The notes under the pieces were generated by a model. It did no database searches and was not told the DNA's origin. It was given only the letters and a program-made list of their open reading frames with translations. A DNA stretch of 64,000 nt from Roseobacter sp. SK209-2-6 (GTDB taxonomy: Bacteria; Pseudomonadota; Alphaproteobacteria; Rhodobacterales; Rhodobacteraceae). Both the position numbers and the translations under genes were made by a program. This document shows, in pieces, positions 27,904 through 38,029 of the stretch. The DNA lies in NCBI RefSeq assembly GCF_000169455.1, contig NZ_AAYC01000017.1, positions 1-64,000 of the forward strand, given 5' to 3'. Position 1 is the stretch's first letter, and every line of letters begins with the position of its first letter.

Positions 27904-30762
27904 TCAGCTTTCGCCGTCTTCCTCATAGTCCGACATCGGCGGGCAGGTGCAGATCAGGTTGCGGTCGCCATAGGCGTTGTCCACCCGGTTCACGGCGGAC
28001 CAATATTTGTCCACACCGAGGTTGCCGGGAGGGAAGCAAGCCTGTTCGCGGCTATAGGGACGATCCCATTCGCCCACCAGATCCCGCACCGTGTGCGGCG
28101 CGTTCTTCAGTGGGTTGTTTTCGGGATCGATCTTGCCGTCGATAATGTCCTGCGCCTCCGAGCGGATCGACAACATGGCATCGCAGAAGCGGTCCAGCTC
28201 ATCCTTGGGTTCGGATTCGGTGGGCTCCACCATCAGCGTACCCGCCACCGGCCAGGACATGGTCGGGGCATGGAAGCCGGAGTCGACCAGACGCTTGGCC
28301 ACGTCATCCACAGTCACGTTGCCCTCATCATTCAGAGGACGGGTATCGAGGATGCACTCATGCGCAACACGGCCCGTGGTCGAGGTGTAGAGGATCGGAT
28401 AGGCATCCTTCAGACGTGCGGCGATGTAGTTGGCGTTCAGGATCGCAACCTTGGTGGCCTGAGTCAGACCTTCACCACCCATCAACAGGATATAGGCCCA
28501 GCTGACCGGCAAGATCGAGGGCGAACCAAAGGGGGCCGCCGAGACCGGACCAACAGCAGTGCCATATTCCGGGTGACCTGGCAGGTGCTCTTCAAGGTGT
28601 GCTTTGACACCAATCGGACCCATGCCGGGGCCACCGCCGCCATGCGGAATGCAGAAGGTCTTGTGCAGGTTCAGGTGCGAAACGTCGCCGCCAATCTTGC
28701 CCGGCTGCGCAAGGCCCACCATGGCGTTCATATTAGCGCCATCGATATAGACCTGACCGCCATGATCATGGGTGATCTGGCAAACTTCCTGCACGGTTTC
28801 TTCAAACACACCATGGGTCGAAGGATAGGTGATCATGCAGGCGGCAAGGTTGTCGCTGTGCTTCTCTGCCTTTTCGCGGAAGTCATTGACGTCGATGTTG
28901 CCGTGATCGTCCGCTTTGATCGGAACCACTTTCCAGCCCACCATCTGCGCCGATGCCGGGTTGGTGCCATGGGCCGAAGTCGGGATAAGGCAGACGTTGC
29001 GGTGACCTTCGCCGCGGGCAAAGTGATAGTTGCGGATGGTCAGAAGACCCGCATATTCGCCCTGCGCACCAGAGTTCGGCTGCTGCGAGATGGCGTCATA
29101 GCCGGTGATCTGGCAGAGCTTGTCGTTCAGATCCGCGATCATCTGGTGATAACCCTGCGCCTGATCTTCGGGAACGAAGGGGTGCAGGTTGCCAAATTCC
29201 GGCCAGGTGACGGGGATCATCTCGACGGTGGCGTTCAGCTTCATGGTGCAGGAGCCAAGCGGGATCATCGCACGGTCCAGCGCCAGGTCGCGGTCCGCCA
29301 GGCGGCGCATGTAGCGGGTGATTTCTGCCTCTGCCCGGTTCTTGTGGAAGATCGGGTGGGTCAGATACTCGCTTTCACGCAGCGCATAGTCCGGCAGGCG
29401 ATACTGCTTGTTGGAGCTGTCGTCCTGCTTGTCGATGCCAAAGGCGCCCCAGACAGCTTCGATGGTTTCCGGACGAGTCTGCTCGTCCAGCGAGATGCCA
29501 ACGTAGTTCTCACCGATTTTGCGCAGGTTCACGCCGCGGGCAACAGCCGCTTCCATGACGGTTTTCTGTAGCGGGCCAACTTCGACAGTAAGAGTGTCAA
29601 AGAAGACTTCAGGCTCAACCTTGAAGCCATGCTCTTCCAGACCAGCGGCCAGACGCGAAGTCTTGCGGTGAACCGACTGCGCAATCGCCTTGATCCCGTC
29701 GGGGCCGTGATAGACCGCATACATCGACGCGATGACGGCCAGCAGCGCCTGAGCGGTACAGACGTTGGAGTTGGCTTTTTCGCGGCGGATGTGCTGCTCA
29801 CGAGTCTGCAGGGCAAGGCGATAGGCCTTGTTGCCGCGGCTGTCGATGGAGACACCGATGATACGGCCGGGCATGGCGCGCTTCAGCTTGTCGGTGGTGG
29901 CCATATAGGCAGCGTGGGGGCCGCCATAGCCCATGGGAACGCCAAAGCGCTGGGTCGAGCCAATGGCAATGTCCGCACCCATTTCACCGGGGGATTTCAG
30001 CAGCGCCAGGGCCAGGATGTCAGCCGCGACAACGGCAATCGCCTTGTGCTCGTGCAGGGCGGCAATCTGGTCGGTAAAATCGCGCACATGGCCATAGGTG
30101 CCCGGATACTGGAAGATCGCACCAAAGACGGCGCCAGCATCCAGCTCTGCAGGGTCCGCAACCACAACGTCGATGCCCAGAGGCTCCGCGCGGGTCTTGA
30201 TCACCGCGATGGTCTGCGCGTGGCAGTTTTTATCGACAAAGAAGGCCGCGTTATTCGCCTTGGAGCGCGAACCACGGTGCGCCATTGACATGGCTTCGGC
30301 AGCGGCGGTGGCTTCGTCCAGCAGCGAGGCATTGGCGATATCCATGCCGGTCAGATCGCTGACCATGGTCTGATAGTTCAGCAGCGCCTCAAGACGGCCC
30401 TGAGAGATCTCGGGCTGGTAAGGCGTATAGGCCGTGTACCAGGCGGGGTTCTCCAGGATGTTGCGCAGGATCGGCGCGGGCGTGGTGGTGCCATAGTAGC
30501 CCTGACCGATCAGCGAGGTCAGGACCTTGTTCTGAGAGGCCACCTCTTTCATGTGATAGAGCGCATCACGCTCGGTCATCGCAGGGCCCCAGTCCAGCGC
30601 CTCTTCCTGGCGGATGGCAGGCGGCACGGTGGCGTCGATCAGCTCATCCAGGGTCTTGAAGCCAATCACCTTCAGCATGTCGCGCATCTCGGTGGGCGAC
30701 GGGCCGATGTGGCGGCGGTTCGCGAAGTCATATGCTTCGTAATCGGTCAGTTTAAAGGCCAT
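27904..30762 (-). CDS. gcvP: Glycine dehydrogenase (decarboxylating), P-protein
   Basis: The 952-residue protein is the single-chain form with two homologous halves. The PLP-binding Lys701 lies in [15 protein letters not shown]. The N-terminal half begins [11 protein letters not shown], as usual. P-protein decarboxylates glycine and loads the aminomethyl group onto the lipoyl arm of GcvH. It is the last of the gcvT-gcvH-gcvP set, with AGGACC before ATG 30762. Length is normal for bacteria with the fused form. Confidence 0.97.
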   Translation of the reverse strand: MAFKLTDYEAYDFANRRHIGPSPTEMRDMLKVIGFKTLDELIDATVPPAIRQEEALDWGPAMTERDALYHMKEVASQNKVLTSLIGQGYYGTTTPAPILRNILENPAWYTAYTPYQPEISQGRLEALLNYQTMVSDLTGMDIANASLLDEATAAAEAMSMAHRGSRSKANNAAFFVDKNCHAQTIAVIKTRAEPLGIDVVVADPAELDAGAVFGAIFQYPGTYGHVRDFTDQIAALHEHKAIAVVAADILALALLKSPGEMGADIAIGSTQRFGVPMGYGGPHAAYMATTDKLKRAMPGRIIGVSIDSRGNKAYRLALQTREQHIRREKANSNVCTAQALLAVIASMYAVYHGPDGIKAIAQSVHRKTSRLAAGLEEHGFKVEPEVFFDTLTVEVGPLQKTVMEAAVARGVNLRKIGENYVGISLDEQTRPETIEAVWGAFGIDKQDDSSNKQYRLPDYALRESEYLTHPIFHKNRAEAEITRYMRRLADRDLALDRAMIPLGSCTMKLNATVEMIPVTWPEFGNLHPFVPEDQAQGYHQMIADLNDKLCQITGYDAISQQPNSGAQGEYAGLLTIRNYHFARGEGHRNVCLIPTSAHGTNPASAQMVGWKVVPIKADDHGNIDVNDFREKAEKHSDNLAACMITYPSTHGVFEETVQEVCQITHDHGGQVYIDGANMNAMVGLAQPGKIGGDVSHLNLHKTFCIPHGGGGPGMGPIGVKAHLEEHLPGHPEYGTAVGPVSAAPFGSPSILPVSWAYILLMGGEGLTQATKVAILNANYIAARLKDAYPILYTSTTGRVAHECILDTRPLNDEGNVTVDDVAKRLVDSGFHAPTMSWPVAGTLMVEPTESEPKDELDRFCDAMLSIRSEAQDIIDGKIDPENNPLKNAPHTVRDLVGEWDRPYSREQACFPPGNLGVDKYWSAVNRVDNAYGDRNLICTCPPMSDYEEDGES

Positions 30763-30825
30763 GTCTGTAGGTCCTTGTCAGATGCAATGGACCCCGCCAA
30801 CCTAGGGGCTGGCGGGGAAGAGCGC

Positions 30826-31191
30826 TTAGCCGATCAGGGCCTTGTAGCCGTCCAGATCCATCAGATCGTCCAGCTGCGCGGCGTCTGCCAATTTGATCTT
30901 GTAGATCCAGGCGTCGCCCTCGGGGCTCTCGTTCAGCGCACCGGGGTTGTCGGCCAGGACTTCGTTGGCTTCAACCACTTCGCCATCCAGCGGTGCGTAG
31001 ATTTCGGATGCCGCTTTCACGGATTCGATCACACCGATCTCATCGCCTTTTTCGAACTCATCGCCAGCTTCTTTCTGCTCGACGAAAACGATCTCACCCA
31101 GCTGGTCCGCCGCGTGCTGCGTGATGCCAACGGTGGCAACATCGCCCTCAACAGTGACCCATTCGTGCTCTTCGGAATAATAGGTGGTCAT
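30826..31191 (-). CDS. gcvH: Glycine cleavage system H-protein
   Basis: The 121-residue lipoyl-domain protein has lipoyl-acceptor Lys59 in ESVKAASEIYAP and the usual N-terminus YSEEHEWV. It shuttles the aminomethyl intermediate between the P, T and L proteins. It lies between gcvT (31 bp upstream) and gcvP (63 bp downstream). Its modifying enzyme LipA and the L-protein are encoded upstream in the same direction. Confidence 0.97.
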   Translation of the reverse strand: MTTYYSEEHEWVTVEGDVATVGITQHAADQLGEIVFVEQKEAGDEFEKGDEIGVIESVKAASEIYAPLDGEVVEANEVLADNPGALNESPEGDAWIYKIKLADAAQLDDLMDLDGYKALIG

Positions 31192-31222
31192 TGGAGACTC
31201 TCCTCGTGTCTTATCTTGTGAC

Positions 31223-32320
31223 TTAGCGTTTGTAGTTTTGAGTGACGAAAGGCAGCGCGACCACTTCCGCTGGCTGCGCCTTGCCCCGAATGATCAGGTT
31301 CACTTTCTCGCCAGGCTCACCATGGCCTGCGGAGACATAGCCCATAGCAACAGGACCCCCAACGGTGGGACCAAAGCTGCCAGAGGTGATTGCGCCGATG
31401 CTGTTGCCTTCGGTGCATTGGATCTCAACGCCCTGGCGTGCTGGCGCGCGGCCTTCGGGTTTGATGCCGACCAGTTTCTTGGCAGCCCCTTCGGCCAGCT
31501 CTTTCTGAATCCGCGCCGCGCCGGGGAAACCGCCCTCTTCCTTGCGGCGCTTCTGGATCGCCCAGCTCAGGGATGCTTCGATCGGCGAGGTCGATTGATC
31601 GATGTCGTTACCATAGAGGCAAAGGCCCGCTTCCAGACGGAGGCTATCGCGGGCACCCAGGCCTGCGGGCTCACAATCGTCATGGGCCAGGAAAAGCTTG
31701 GAGACTTCGATCGCCTTATCTTCCGGGATGGAGATCTCGTAACCGTCCTCGCCGGTGTAACCCAGGCGCGAGATACGGCACTCGACACCGCCGATTTCGG
31801 CCAGTGTGGTTTCCATGAACTTCAGCTCTGCCGCGGCGGGGCAAAGATCACCCACAACGCCTTCTGCGGCGGGGCCCTGCACAGCAACCAGAGCGCGATC
31901 AAAGATCTCGGTCACTTCGACGCCATCCAGGTTGGCCTGCATGTGTGGGATGTCCTGATGACGCAGGGCCGCGTTCACCACAACGAAATAATGGTCGCCG
32001 GCATTGGAGACGATCAGGTCATCCATGATGCCGCCTTCTGCATTGGTGAAAAAGCCGTAACGAGCCTTGCCTTCTTTCAGTGTGGCATAGGCCTGCGGGC
32101 AGAGGGTTTCGAGTTTTTCGCCGACGTTCTCACCTTTCAGGATCACCTGACCCATATGGGAAACGTCGAAAAGTGCTGCTTTTTCGCGGCACTGCTTGTG
32201 CTCGCCCATGATGCCCATGGGGTACTGCACCGGCATTTCCCAGCCGGCGAAATCAACCATCTTGCCGCCAAGCTCAACGTGCAGGTCATAAAGCGGGGTG
32301 CGTTTGGGTGCGTCGGTCAT
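31223..32320 (-). CDS. gcvT: Aminomethyltransferase, glycine cleavage T-protein
   Basis: The 365-residue folate-dependent protein has MVDFAGWEMPVQYP, FDVSHMGQV and a C-terminal GYVSAGHGEPG barrel. It releases ammonia and transfers the methylene group to tetrahydrofolate. The frame is open 10 codons upstream with a TTG; ATG 32320 (MTDAPKRTPLYDLH) matches relatives better. The preceding hairpin (32355-32381) may reduce read-through from the symporter gene. Confidence 0.96.
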   Translation of the reverse strand: MTDAPKRTPLYDLHVELGGKMVDFAGWEMPVQYPMGIMGEHKQCREKAALFDVSHMGQVILKGENVGEKLETLCPQAYATLKEGKARYGFFTNAEGGIMDDLIVSNAGDHYFVVVNAALRHQDIPHMQANLDGVEVTEIFDRALVAVQGPAAEGVVGDLCPAAAELKFMETTLAEIGGVECRISRLGYTGEDGYEISIPEDKAIEVSKLFLAHDDCEPAGLGARDSLRLEAGLCLYGNDIDQSTSPIEASLSWAIQKRRKEEGGFPGAARIQKELAEGAAKKLVGIKPEGRAPARQGVEIQCTEGNSIGAITSGSFGPTVGGPVAMGYVSAGHGEPGEKVNLIIRGKAQPAEVVALPFVTQNYKR

Positions 32321-32354
32321 CCTGTGCAGCCTTTGAATTATCTGTTTCAAGGAG

Positions 32355-32381
32355 TGGAGGGCGCGGGAACCGCCCCCTCCA
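32355..32381 (-). terminator. Intercistronic hairpin between the symporter gene and gcvT
   Basis: TGGAGGG and CCCTCCA arms with additional G+C pairs form a stem in the 69-bp gap. No long T-tract follows, so partial termination or RNA processing is more likely than full stop. Confidence 0.5.
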
Positions 32382-32389
32382 GGTTTTGC

Positions 32390-33763
32390 TTATTCTGCGG
32401 CTTTGTAGCCAGGTTCTTCTGATTTACCGCCAGTTGCAAAGAACTCTTTTGTCACTTTGAAGACAACTGGGCTCAGCAGTGCAAGGGCAATCAGGTTTGG
32501 CAGAGCCATCATCGCGTTCAGCGTGTCCGCCAGCAACCAGACAAAGCCGAGGTCAGCGGTCGCACCGAAGTAGATCGCAACGATCCATACCAAACGATAG
32601 GGCAGCATCACCTTCACGCCAAACAGGAATTCCATGCATTTCTCACCATAGTAGGACCAGCCCAGGATGGTGGTGAAGGCAAAGATCGACAGCGAGATGG
32701 CGATCAGGTATCCGCCAAAGCCGGGCAGCGAGGTCTCAAAGGCCAGCGAGGTCAGGGCCGCACCGGATTCACCCGAAGTCCAGGCACCCGAGGCGATGAT
32801 CGCCAGACCGGTGATCGAGCAGACGATGATGGTGTCGATAAAGGTACCGAGCATCGCGATCAGGCCTTGGTTTACCGGACCTTTGGTCTCAGCAGCAGCA
32901 TGTGCGATAGGCGCGGAACCCAGACCAGCTTCGTTCGAGAAGACGCCACGGGCCACACCAAAGCGGATCGCCGCCCAGACAGCCGCACCAGCAAAGCCAC
33001 CTTCGGCAGCAGACGGTGTAAAGGCATGGGTGAAGACCAGGCTCAGCGCATTGCCCAGAGCATCAGCGTTGATCACCAGAACGATCAGACCGGCGATGAT
33101 GTAGCTAACGGCCATGAAGGGCACCAGCTTACCAGCAACGTTACCGATGCGGGTAATACCCCCCAGAATAACGGCAGCAGTCAGAACCATCAGGGCGACG
33201 CCGGTAATGGAGGTATTGAGACCAAAGTTGGTTTCCAGAACCTGTGCCACGCCATTGGCCTGAACACCATTGCCGATACCAAAGGCCGCGATGGCGCCAA
33301 AGATAGCAAAGAGCACACCCAACCAGGCCCATTTGGCGCCGAGGCCGTTCTTGATATAATACATCGGACCACCGACGTAGTTGCCCTCTTCATCCTGCTC
33401 GCGGAATTTCACGGCGCAAACGGCTTCGGAGTATTTGGTGGCCATACCAACCAGCGCGGTCATCCACATCCAGAACAGAGCGCCCGGACCGCCGAGGAAT
33501 ACAGCGGTGGCAACACCAGCGATATTCCCGGTACCGATGGTGGCTGACAGCGCCGTCATCAGGGCGTTGAACGGGGTGATCTGACCTTCGCCAGAACCTT
33601 CGCGGCCCTTGAACAGCAGACCAAAGCCCATGCCCAGTTTCAGGATCGGCATCAGTTTCAGGCCGACCTGCAGGAACAGGCCAACGCCGAGGATGATGAC
33701 CAGCATAGGCGGCCCCCAGACGACTCCGTTCACCCATCCTACAAAATTACTTAACGCTTCCAT
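32390..33763 (-). CDS. Alanine/glycine:cation symporter (AGCS family)
   Basis: The 457-residue membrane protein has ten or so helices and the AGCS signatures ATIGTGNIAGVATAVFLGGPGALFWMW (read in parts) and FSNEAGLGSAPIAHAAA. It imports glycine or alanine with Na+. Its position between lipA and gcvT ties uptake of glycine directly to the glycine cleavage enzymes. Translation starts at ATG 33763 after a GGGAGG. Confidence 0.93.
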   Translation of the reverse strand: MEALSNFVGWVNGVVWGPPMLVIILGVGLFLQVGLKLMPILKLGMGFGLLFKGREGSGEGQITPFNALMTALSATIGTGNIAGVATAVFLGGPGALFWMWMTALVGMATKYSEAVCAVKFREQDEEGNYVGGPMYYIKNGLGAKWAWLGVLFAIFGAIAAFGIGNGVQANGVAQVLETNFGLNTSITGVALMVLTAAVILGGITRIGNVAGKLVPFMAVSYIIAGLIVLVINADALGNALSLVFTHAFTPSAAEGGFAGAAVWAAIRFGVARGVFSNEAGLGSAPIAHAAAETKGPVNQGLIAMLGTFIDTIIVCSITGLAIIASGAWTSGESGAALTSLAFETSLPGFGGYLIAISLSIFAFTTILGWSYYGEKCMEFLFGVKVMLPYRLVWIVAIYFGATADLGFVWLLADTLNAMMALPNLIALALLSPVVFKVTKEFFATGGKSEEPGYKAAE

Positions 33764-33788
33764 GGTTTCCCTCCCAATGCGTTAGGTT

Positions 33789-34733
33789 TCATACACTCTC
33801 AGCCAGAGCCCGATCCCGGGCCTCTTTGAGAGCGGCAAAATCTTCGTCCGCGTGGAACGAGGAGCGAGTCAGCGCTGTAGCTGACACACCCAGAAAACCC
33901 TTGTTGCGGGCAATCTGTTCCAGTTGTTCGAATTCCTCCGGCGACCAGAAACGGTCGATCGGGTGATGCTTCGGCGTGGGCTGCAGGTATTGGCCCACGG
34001 TCAGAAAATCGACATTCGCGGCGCGCAGGTCATCCATCACCTGGCGCACGTCTGACATGCTCTCACCCAGGCCAACCATCAGGCCGGATTTGGTAAAGAG
34101 CGAAGGATTGGCGCGCTTGGCATCATCCAGCAGGCGCAGCGATGTGTAGTAGCGCGCGCCGGGACGCACAGTGGCGTAGAGATGCGGCACGGTTTCCAGA
34201 TTGTGGTTGAACACATCGGGTGCGGCCTCAAAGACGACCTCTGCCGCATCGCCCTTGCCCAGGAAATCCGGTGTGAGGACTTCGACAGTTGTGCCAGGAT
34301 TCTGGTGGCGCACTGCGCGGATTGTCTGGGCGATATGCCCGGCGCCGCCATCCTCCAGATCGTCCCGATCCACCGAGGTGATCACCACATGGCGCAGGCC
34401 CAGTTTCTTGACCGCCTGAGCCACGCGGCCGGGTTCAAAAACATCCAGCGCGTCGGGGCGACCGGTGGTCACGTTGCAGAAGGAACAGCCGCGGGTGCAG
34501 ATCTCGCCCATGATCATCATGGTGGCATGGCGCTTGGACCAGCATTCACCGATGTTTGGGCAGGCCGCCTCTTCGCAGACCGTGGAGAGGTCATTGTCCC
34601 GCATCAGACGCCGGGTTTCGTAATACTCGGCGCTTTCGATCTTCTTTTTACGGATCCACTTTGGTTTGCGCGGGATCACGCTATCAGGCTTTTTGGCTTT
34701 CTCGGGATGGCGCGGCCGCAGCTGGATGGTCAT
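33789..34733 (-). CDS. lipA: Lipoyl synthase
   Basis: The 314-residue radical-SAM enzyme has both iron-sulfur motifs: the auxiliary-cluster [12 protein letters not shown] and the radical-SAM CTRGCSFC. It inserts two sulfurs into octanoyl groups on carrier proteins, including GcvH. ATG 34733 has GGGAGG 8 bp upstream; the longer open frame to 34829 overlaps lpd and is rejected. It follows lpd by 17 bp. LipA in a gcv/lpd transcription unit couples lipoylation to the pathway. Confidence 0.95.
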   Translation of the reverse strand: MTIQLRPRHPEKAKKPDSVIPRKPKWIRKKKIESAEYYETRRLMRDNDLSTVCEEAACPNIGECWSKRHATMMIMGEICTRGCSFCNVTTGRPDALDVFEPGRVAQAVKKLGLRHVVITSVDRDDLEDGGAGHIAQTIRAVRHQNPGTTVEVLTPDFLGKGDAAEVVFEAAPDVFNHNLETVPHLYATVRPGARYYTSLRLLDDAKRANPSLFTKSGLMVGLGESMSDVRQVMDDLRAANVDFLTVGQYLQPTPKHHPIDRFWSPEEFEQLEQIARNKGFLGVSATALTRSSFHADEDFAALKEARDRALAESV

Positions 34734-34750
34734 CTGGCTTCCCTCCCGGA

Positions 34751-36133
34751 TCAGGCGTGAATGGCGCGGCCCAGCGCGTCCAGGCAGGCTTCCTTGACCG
34801 CTTCGCCCAGTGCCGGGTGGGCGTGGCAAGTCTCAGCCACTTCTTTCACCGTGATGCCCTTGGCCATGGCCAGAACCAGCTCCGACAGGAGGTCGCCGCC
34901 ATGGGCACCGCAGACATGGGCGCCGAGGATCTTGCCTGCGGGATCGGCCAGGACCTTCACCGCACCATCGGTTTCGCCAGAGGCACGGGCGCGGGAGTTG
35001 GCCATGAAGGTGAATTTGCCGACGCTGTATTCAGTGCAGGCTTCCTTCAGCGCCTCCTCGGTCAAGCCAACCGAGGCTACTTCCGGATCGGTGTAAACCA
35101 CGCCCGGAACACAGTTGTAATCCACGTGACCCGCCTCACCGGCGATCATCTCGACACAAGCAACCCCGTCTTCCTCGGCCTTATGGGCCAGCATCGGGCC
35201 AGGCACACAGTCGCCAATGGCAAAGATGCCGGGAACAGAGGTCTGGAAGGTCTCGTCCACTTCGATCACGCCGCGCGCGGTCATCGAAATACCCAGCTCT
35301 TCCAGCCCTAAGCCGCGGGTGACGGGGCGGCGGCCAATGGCGATCAGCACCTTTTCCGCTTCGATCTGTTCGACCTTGTCTTTGCCAACCCGTTCCAGGG
35401 TCAGGTTCAGGCCTGCCTCTGTCTTTTCTATACTCTTCAGCGCCCGGCCCAACTGGAACTTCATGCCCTTTTTGCTGAGCGCGCGCTGAGACAGTTTGGC
35501 GATTTCTCCGTCGATGCCAGGCAGCACCCGGTCCAGATATTCGACAACTGTCACCTTTGCGCCAAGGCGTGACCAGACCTGACCGAGTTCAAGGCCGATC
35601 ACGCCGGCACCAACCACCACCAGATGCTCTGGCACGGAGGTGAGTGCCAATGCGCCGGTGCTGGTCAGCACGTCCACCTCATCGATCTCTACGCCAGGGA
35701 GGGGCGTGGGTTCGGATCCGGTGGCAATGATAATGTTCTTGGTCTCAAGCAGCTCTTCGCCCACTTGAACCTGGCCAGGAGCCGGAATGCTGGCCCAGCC
35801 CTCGATCAACTCAACGCCGTTTTTCTTGAACAGGAAGGCGATGCCTTTGGTCAGGTCGCCAACCACCTTGTCCTTGCGCGCCATCATTGCGGGCACATCC
35901 ACAGAAGCGCCCTCAACGGAAACACCATGAGCTGCCAGGTGCGACAATTCTGCAAACTTGCCCGAGGAGGTCAGCAAAGCCTTGGAAGGGATGCAGCCAA
36001 CATTGAGGCAAGTGCCGCCCAGCGCGCCGCGGCCTTCAACGCAGGCCACCTTCAATCCCAGCTGCGCCGCCCGGATCGCTGCGACATAACCGCCAGGCCC
36101 GCCGCCAATTACAATCAGATCATAGTTTTCCAT
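34751..36133 (-). CDS. lpdA: Dihydrolipoyl dehydrogenase (L-protein)
   Basis: The 460-residue FAD disulfide oxidoreductase has [19 protein letters not shown], the redox-active CLNVGC, the NAD-binding [10 protein letters not shown] and a C-terminal HAHPALGE with the active-site His. It reoxidises the dihydrolipoyl arm and reduces NAD+. It heads the lpd-lipA-AGCS-gcvTHP unit and is transcribed away from the XRE-cupin gene. It is therefore probably the dedicated L-protein of glycine cleavage rather than that of a 2-oxoacid dehydrogenase. Confidence 0.95.
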   Translation of the reverse strand: MENYDLIVIGGGPGGYVAAIRAAQLGLKVACVEGRGALGGTCLNVGCIPSKALLTSSGKFAELSHLAAHGVSVEGASVDVPAMMARKDKVVGDLTKGIAFLFKKNGVELIEGWASIPAPGQVQVGEELLETKNIIIATGSEPTPLPGVEIDEVDVLTSTGALALTSVPEHLVVVGAGVIGLELGQVWSRLGAKVTVVEYLDRVLPGIDGEIAKLSQRALSKKGMKFQLGRALKSIEKTEAGLNLTLERVGKDKVEQIEAEKVLIAIGRRPVTRGLGLEELGISMTARGVIEVDETFQTSVPGIFAIGDCVPGPMLAHKAEEDGVACVEMIAGEAGHVDYNCVPGVVYTDPEVASVGLTEEALKEACTEYSVGKFTFMANSRARASGETDGAVKVLADPAGKILGAHVCGAHGGDLLSELVLAMAKGITVKEVAETCHAHPALGEAVKEACLDALGRAIHA

Positions 36134-36176
36134 GTCGCCAGCCCCTGAGAATGCGCCGCATATTGATCTTGCATGC

Positions 36177-36190
36177 TGCCGTATACGGCA
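36177..36190. promoter_or_regulatory. 14-bp perfect palindrome in the lpd leader
   Basis: TGCCGTATACGGCA is self-complementary. It lies just downstream of the predicted lpd promoter, where a bound repressor would block elongation. Its GTATAC core also occurs in the GntR-linked palindrome at 38043-38058. Confidence 0.5.
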
Positions 36191-36198
36191 TTTCGTCC

Positions 36199-36227
36199 CC
36201 TATAGGAAACTTTTTCCCCTTAATCAA
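36199..36227 (-). promoter_or_regulatory. Predicted promoter of the lpd-lipA-gcv unit
   Basis: On the minus strand, -35 TTGATT (36222-36227) and -10 TATAGG (36199-36204) are separated by 17 bp. The start codon of lpd is 65 bp downstream. Confidence 0.5.
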
Positions 36228-36246
36228 CAAAAGTAGTTGTGAGGAA

Positions 36247-36278
36247 ATTTTGACTGCAAAATATATCAAAGCTAAGCT
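36247..36278 (+). promoter_or_regulatory. Predicted promoter and overlapping dyad of the XRE-cupin gene
   Basis: -35 TTGACT (36250-36255) and -10 TAAGCT (36273-36278) have a 17-bp spacer. The dyad ATTTTG-ACTG-CAAAAT (36247-36262) covers the -35 box, a natural place for autoregulation. Confidence 0.5.
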
Positions 36279-36305
36279 GTTTGAGTAACAGAGGAAAACG
36301 CAGCG

Positions 36306-36920
36306 ATGGAACCGGTAATCACAGAGGAAACAGGACTCGCACTGGAGGCCGCAGAGGCCCCGGACGGTGAAATCCTTGGAAAAATGATTCGCGATGCGCG
36401 TAAGGAAAAGGGCCTGACACTGGAAGAAGCGGCCAAGGCTGCAGCCATCGGGCGCTCGACCCTTTCCAAGATCGAGAACAACCAGACCCGGCCAAGTTTC
36501 GAGATCATCCGCCGCCTGATGCAGACACTTGAGCTGGAAACACCGCAGCTCTTTGTGCAATCCGCCCAAAGCAGTATTTCAGGCCGACGCGACTATACCC
36601 TGTCGGGGCGCGGCGAGCATCAGGAGACCAAGACCTACGATCATGAACTCCTGTGCACCGAACTTACCAGCAAGCGCATGCTGCCCTATATCAGCACCAT
36701 CAAAGCCCGCGATGTCACCGAATATGACAGCTGGGTGCGTCACCGCGGCGAAGAGTTCATGTATGTAATCAGCGGCGATCTGGTTCTCTATACAGAACAT
36801 TACCGCCCGCTAAAGATGACCTCCGGGGACTCCGTCTATTACGACAGCGGTATGGGCCATGGTTGCGTTTCCACCAGTGACGAAGACGCCAAGGTCCTCT
36901 GGGTCTCGCTAGAGCTCTGA
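36306..36920 (+). CDS. XRE-family regulator with C-terminal cupin (SutR/PuuR architecture)
   Basis: The 204-residue protein has a helix-turn-helix at about 25-80 (IRDARKEKGLTLEEAAKAA, RSTLSKIENNQTRPS). A cupin sensory domain at about 125-200 includes WVRHRGEEFMYVISGDLVLYTE and GDSVYYDSGMGHG. Such proteins sense small metabolites through the cupin. It is transcribed divergently from the lpd-lipA-gcv unit across 172 bp, so it is the natural candidate regulator for glycine cleavage here. This is inference from position. Confidence 0.9.
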   Translation: MEPVITEETGLALEAAEAPDGEILGKMIRDARKEKGLTLEEAAKAAAIGRSTLSKIENNQTRPSFEIIRRLMQTLELETPQLFVQSAQSSISGRRDYTLSGRGEHQETKTYDHELLCTELTSKRMLPYISTIKARDVTEYDSWVRHRGEEFMYVISGDLVLYTEHYRPLKMTSGDSVYYDSGMGHGCVSTSDEDAKVLWVSLEL

Positions 36921-36971
36921 CACCGCCCCCGTCAGCACTGCACCCCTGGCAGGCGCTTTACTGAATGAGCC

Positions 36972-37262
36972 TCAGCCGAGACCTTCGACCAATGTGATAC
37001 TGGCTTCGCAAGCGCCAACACGCTTGCTGCGCGCTTCTACATATTCCGGTGACTGATAGCAGGCCCGTGCCTCTTCCATCGAGCCGAACTCGATCACAAC
37101 ATGGCGCTGCCATGGGTCACCTTCCAAAGTCTCCGCCTCCACGCCCCTGGCCAGGAATTTAGCACCATGGGCCTGAAAAGCGGCAGGTGCCACGGCCTGA
37201 TATCCGGCATAGGCTTGCGGGTCGGTGATGGTCACATGGGCGATCCAATAGGCCTTTGGCAT
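36972..37262 (-). CDS. DUF1330-family ferredoxin-like protein
   Basis: This 96-residue protein of the dimeric alpha/beta-barrel fold has KAYWIAHVTITDPQAYAGY and HVVIEFGSMEEARACYQSPEY, characteristic of DUF1330. Its biochemical function is unknown. It starts 2 bp after the GntR stop, so the two are co-translated and it is probably part of the catabolic cluster that diverges at 38.04 kb. Members often sit in catabolic operons. Confidence 0.88.
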   Translation of the reverse strand: MPKAYWIAHVTITDPQAYAGYQAVAPAAFQAHGAKFLARGVEAETLEGDPWQRHVVIEFGSMEEARACYQSPEYVEARSKRVGACEASITLVEGLG

Positions 37263-37264
37263 AG

Positions 37265-37987
37265 TCAGCTTCCCTCTAGTGCTGCTTCTTTGTTTTCCGC
37301 GTCCAGCAACAGCCTTTCCGCAACTGCGGCGGCATCAGCGATATGGGCCTCAACTGCTGCCCGCGCCAGTGCAGGCTCCCCTGCCAGAATCGCAGCACAG
37401 ATGGCTTGCATATGGCTGAGACCGGGTTGCTGCCGCTGCTGCGCTGCAAGAGTCATTGCCCGCAACCGGCTAATACGACCATTGAGGCGGTTCACTACCT
37501 CCCAGGCGATGTGATGGCCCGCTGCCTCAAAGATGACCTGATAGAACCCGGTCGAAGCCTTGAACAAAGCGCCCGCGCGCGTCTCGTCAAAAGCACCCTC
37601 CAATCGCGCGAGGGCCGCTGACAGATCCCGTTCCAGTTCAGCCCCCCCTTCAATTGCGCATTTCTCAGCACAGGCCATTGCCGCTGCACCTTCAAGCATG
37701 CGGCGGATTTCGTAGATCTGGCGGGCATCGTCGCGGCTTAGACGCGCCACAATCGGCCCACGGTTGGCCATGATTTCAACCAACCCCTCGGCTTCCAGAT
37801 ATCGAATCGTTTCTCGAATGACGGTGCGGCTGACTCCCAGCTGATCACAGAGCGGCCTCTCCACCAGTCGCTCCCCAGGCTCAAAAAGACCCGAGATGAT
37901 CGCATCCCGCATCCTCTCCTGAACAATTTCTCTAAGAGTTGCAGGAGGTTGCTCGATTTTCAACTGTGCCAGATCTGAGTTTTTCAT
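37265..37987 (-). CDS. GntR-family regulator, FCD subfamily
   Basis: The 240-residue protein has an N-terminal winged helix (ERMRDAIISGLFEPGERLVERPLCDQLGVSRTVIRE, read in parts) and an all-helical FCD ligand-binding domain with metal-type His and Arg residues. It probably represses the divergent operon beginning at 38096 through the perfect palindrome at 38043-38058. Release would be by a pathway acid. The start at ATG 37987 is the only good candidate. Confidence 0.93.
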   Translation of the reverse strand: MKNSDLAQLKIEQPPATLREIVQERMRDAIISGLFEPGERLVERPLCDQLGVSRTVIRETIRYLEAEGLVEIMANRGPIVARLSRDDARQIYEIRRMLEGAAAMACAEKCAIEGGAELERDLSAALARLEGAFDETRAGALFKASTGFYQVIFEAAGHHIAWEVVNRLNGRISRLRAMTLAAQQRQQPGLSHMQAICAAILAGEPALARAAVEAHIADAAAVAERLLLDAENKEAALEGS

Positions 37988-38029
37988 GGGCCATGCTTAA
38001 CAGTGGCCCCTCGTTAAAACAACAAAATC

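Noticed and set aside
28093-29571. Long plus-strand open frame opposite gcvP, and similar ones opposite gcvT, petB, mtaB and dctP
   Set aside because: They mirror the reading frames of strong, well-conserved genes, have no motifs or ribosome-binding sites and arise from high G+C third positions.
32321-33790. Glycine riboswitch before gcvT or the symporter gene
   Set aside because: The gaps are only 69 and 25 bp and show no conserved glycine-aptamer blocks. The lpd leader also lacks them.
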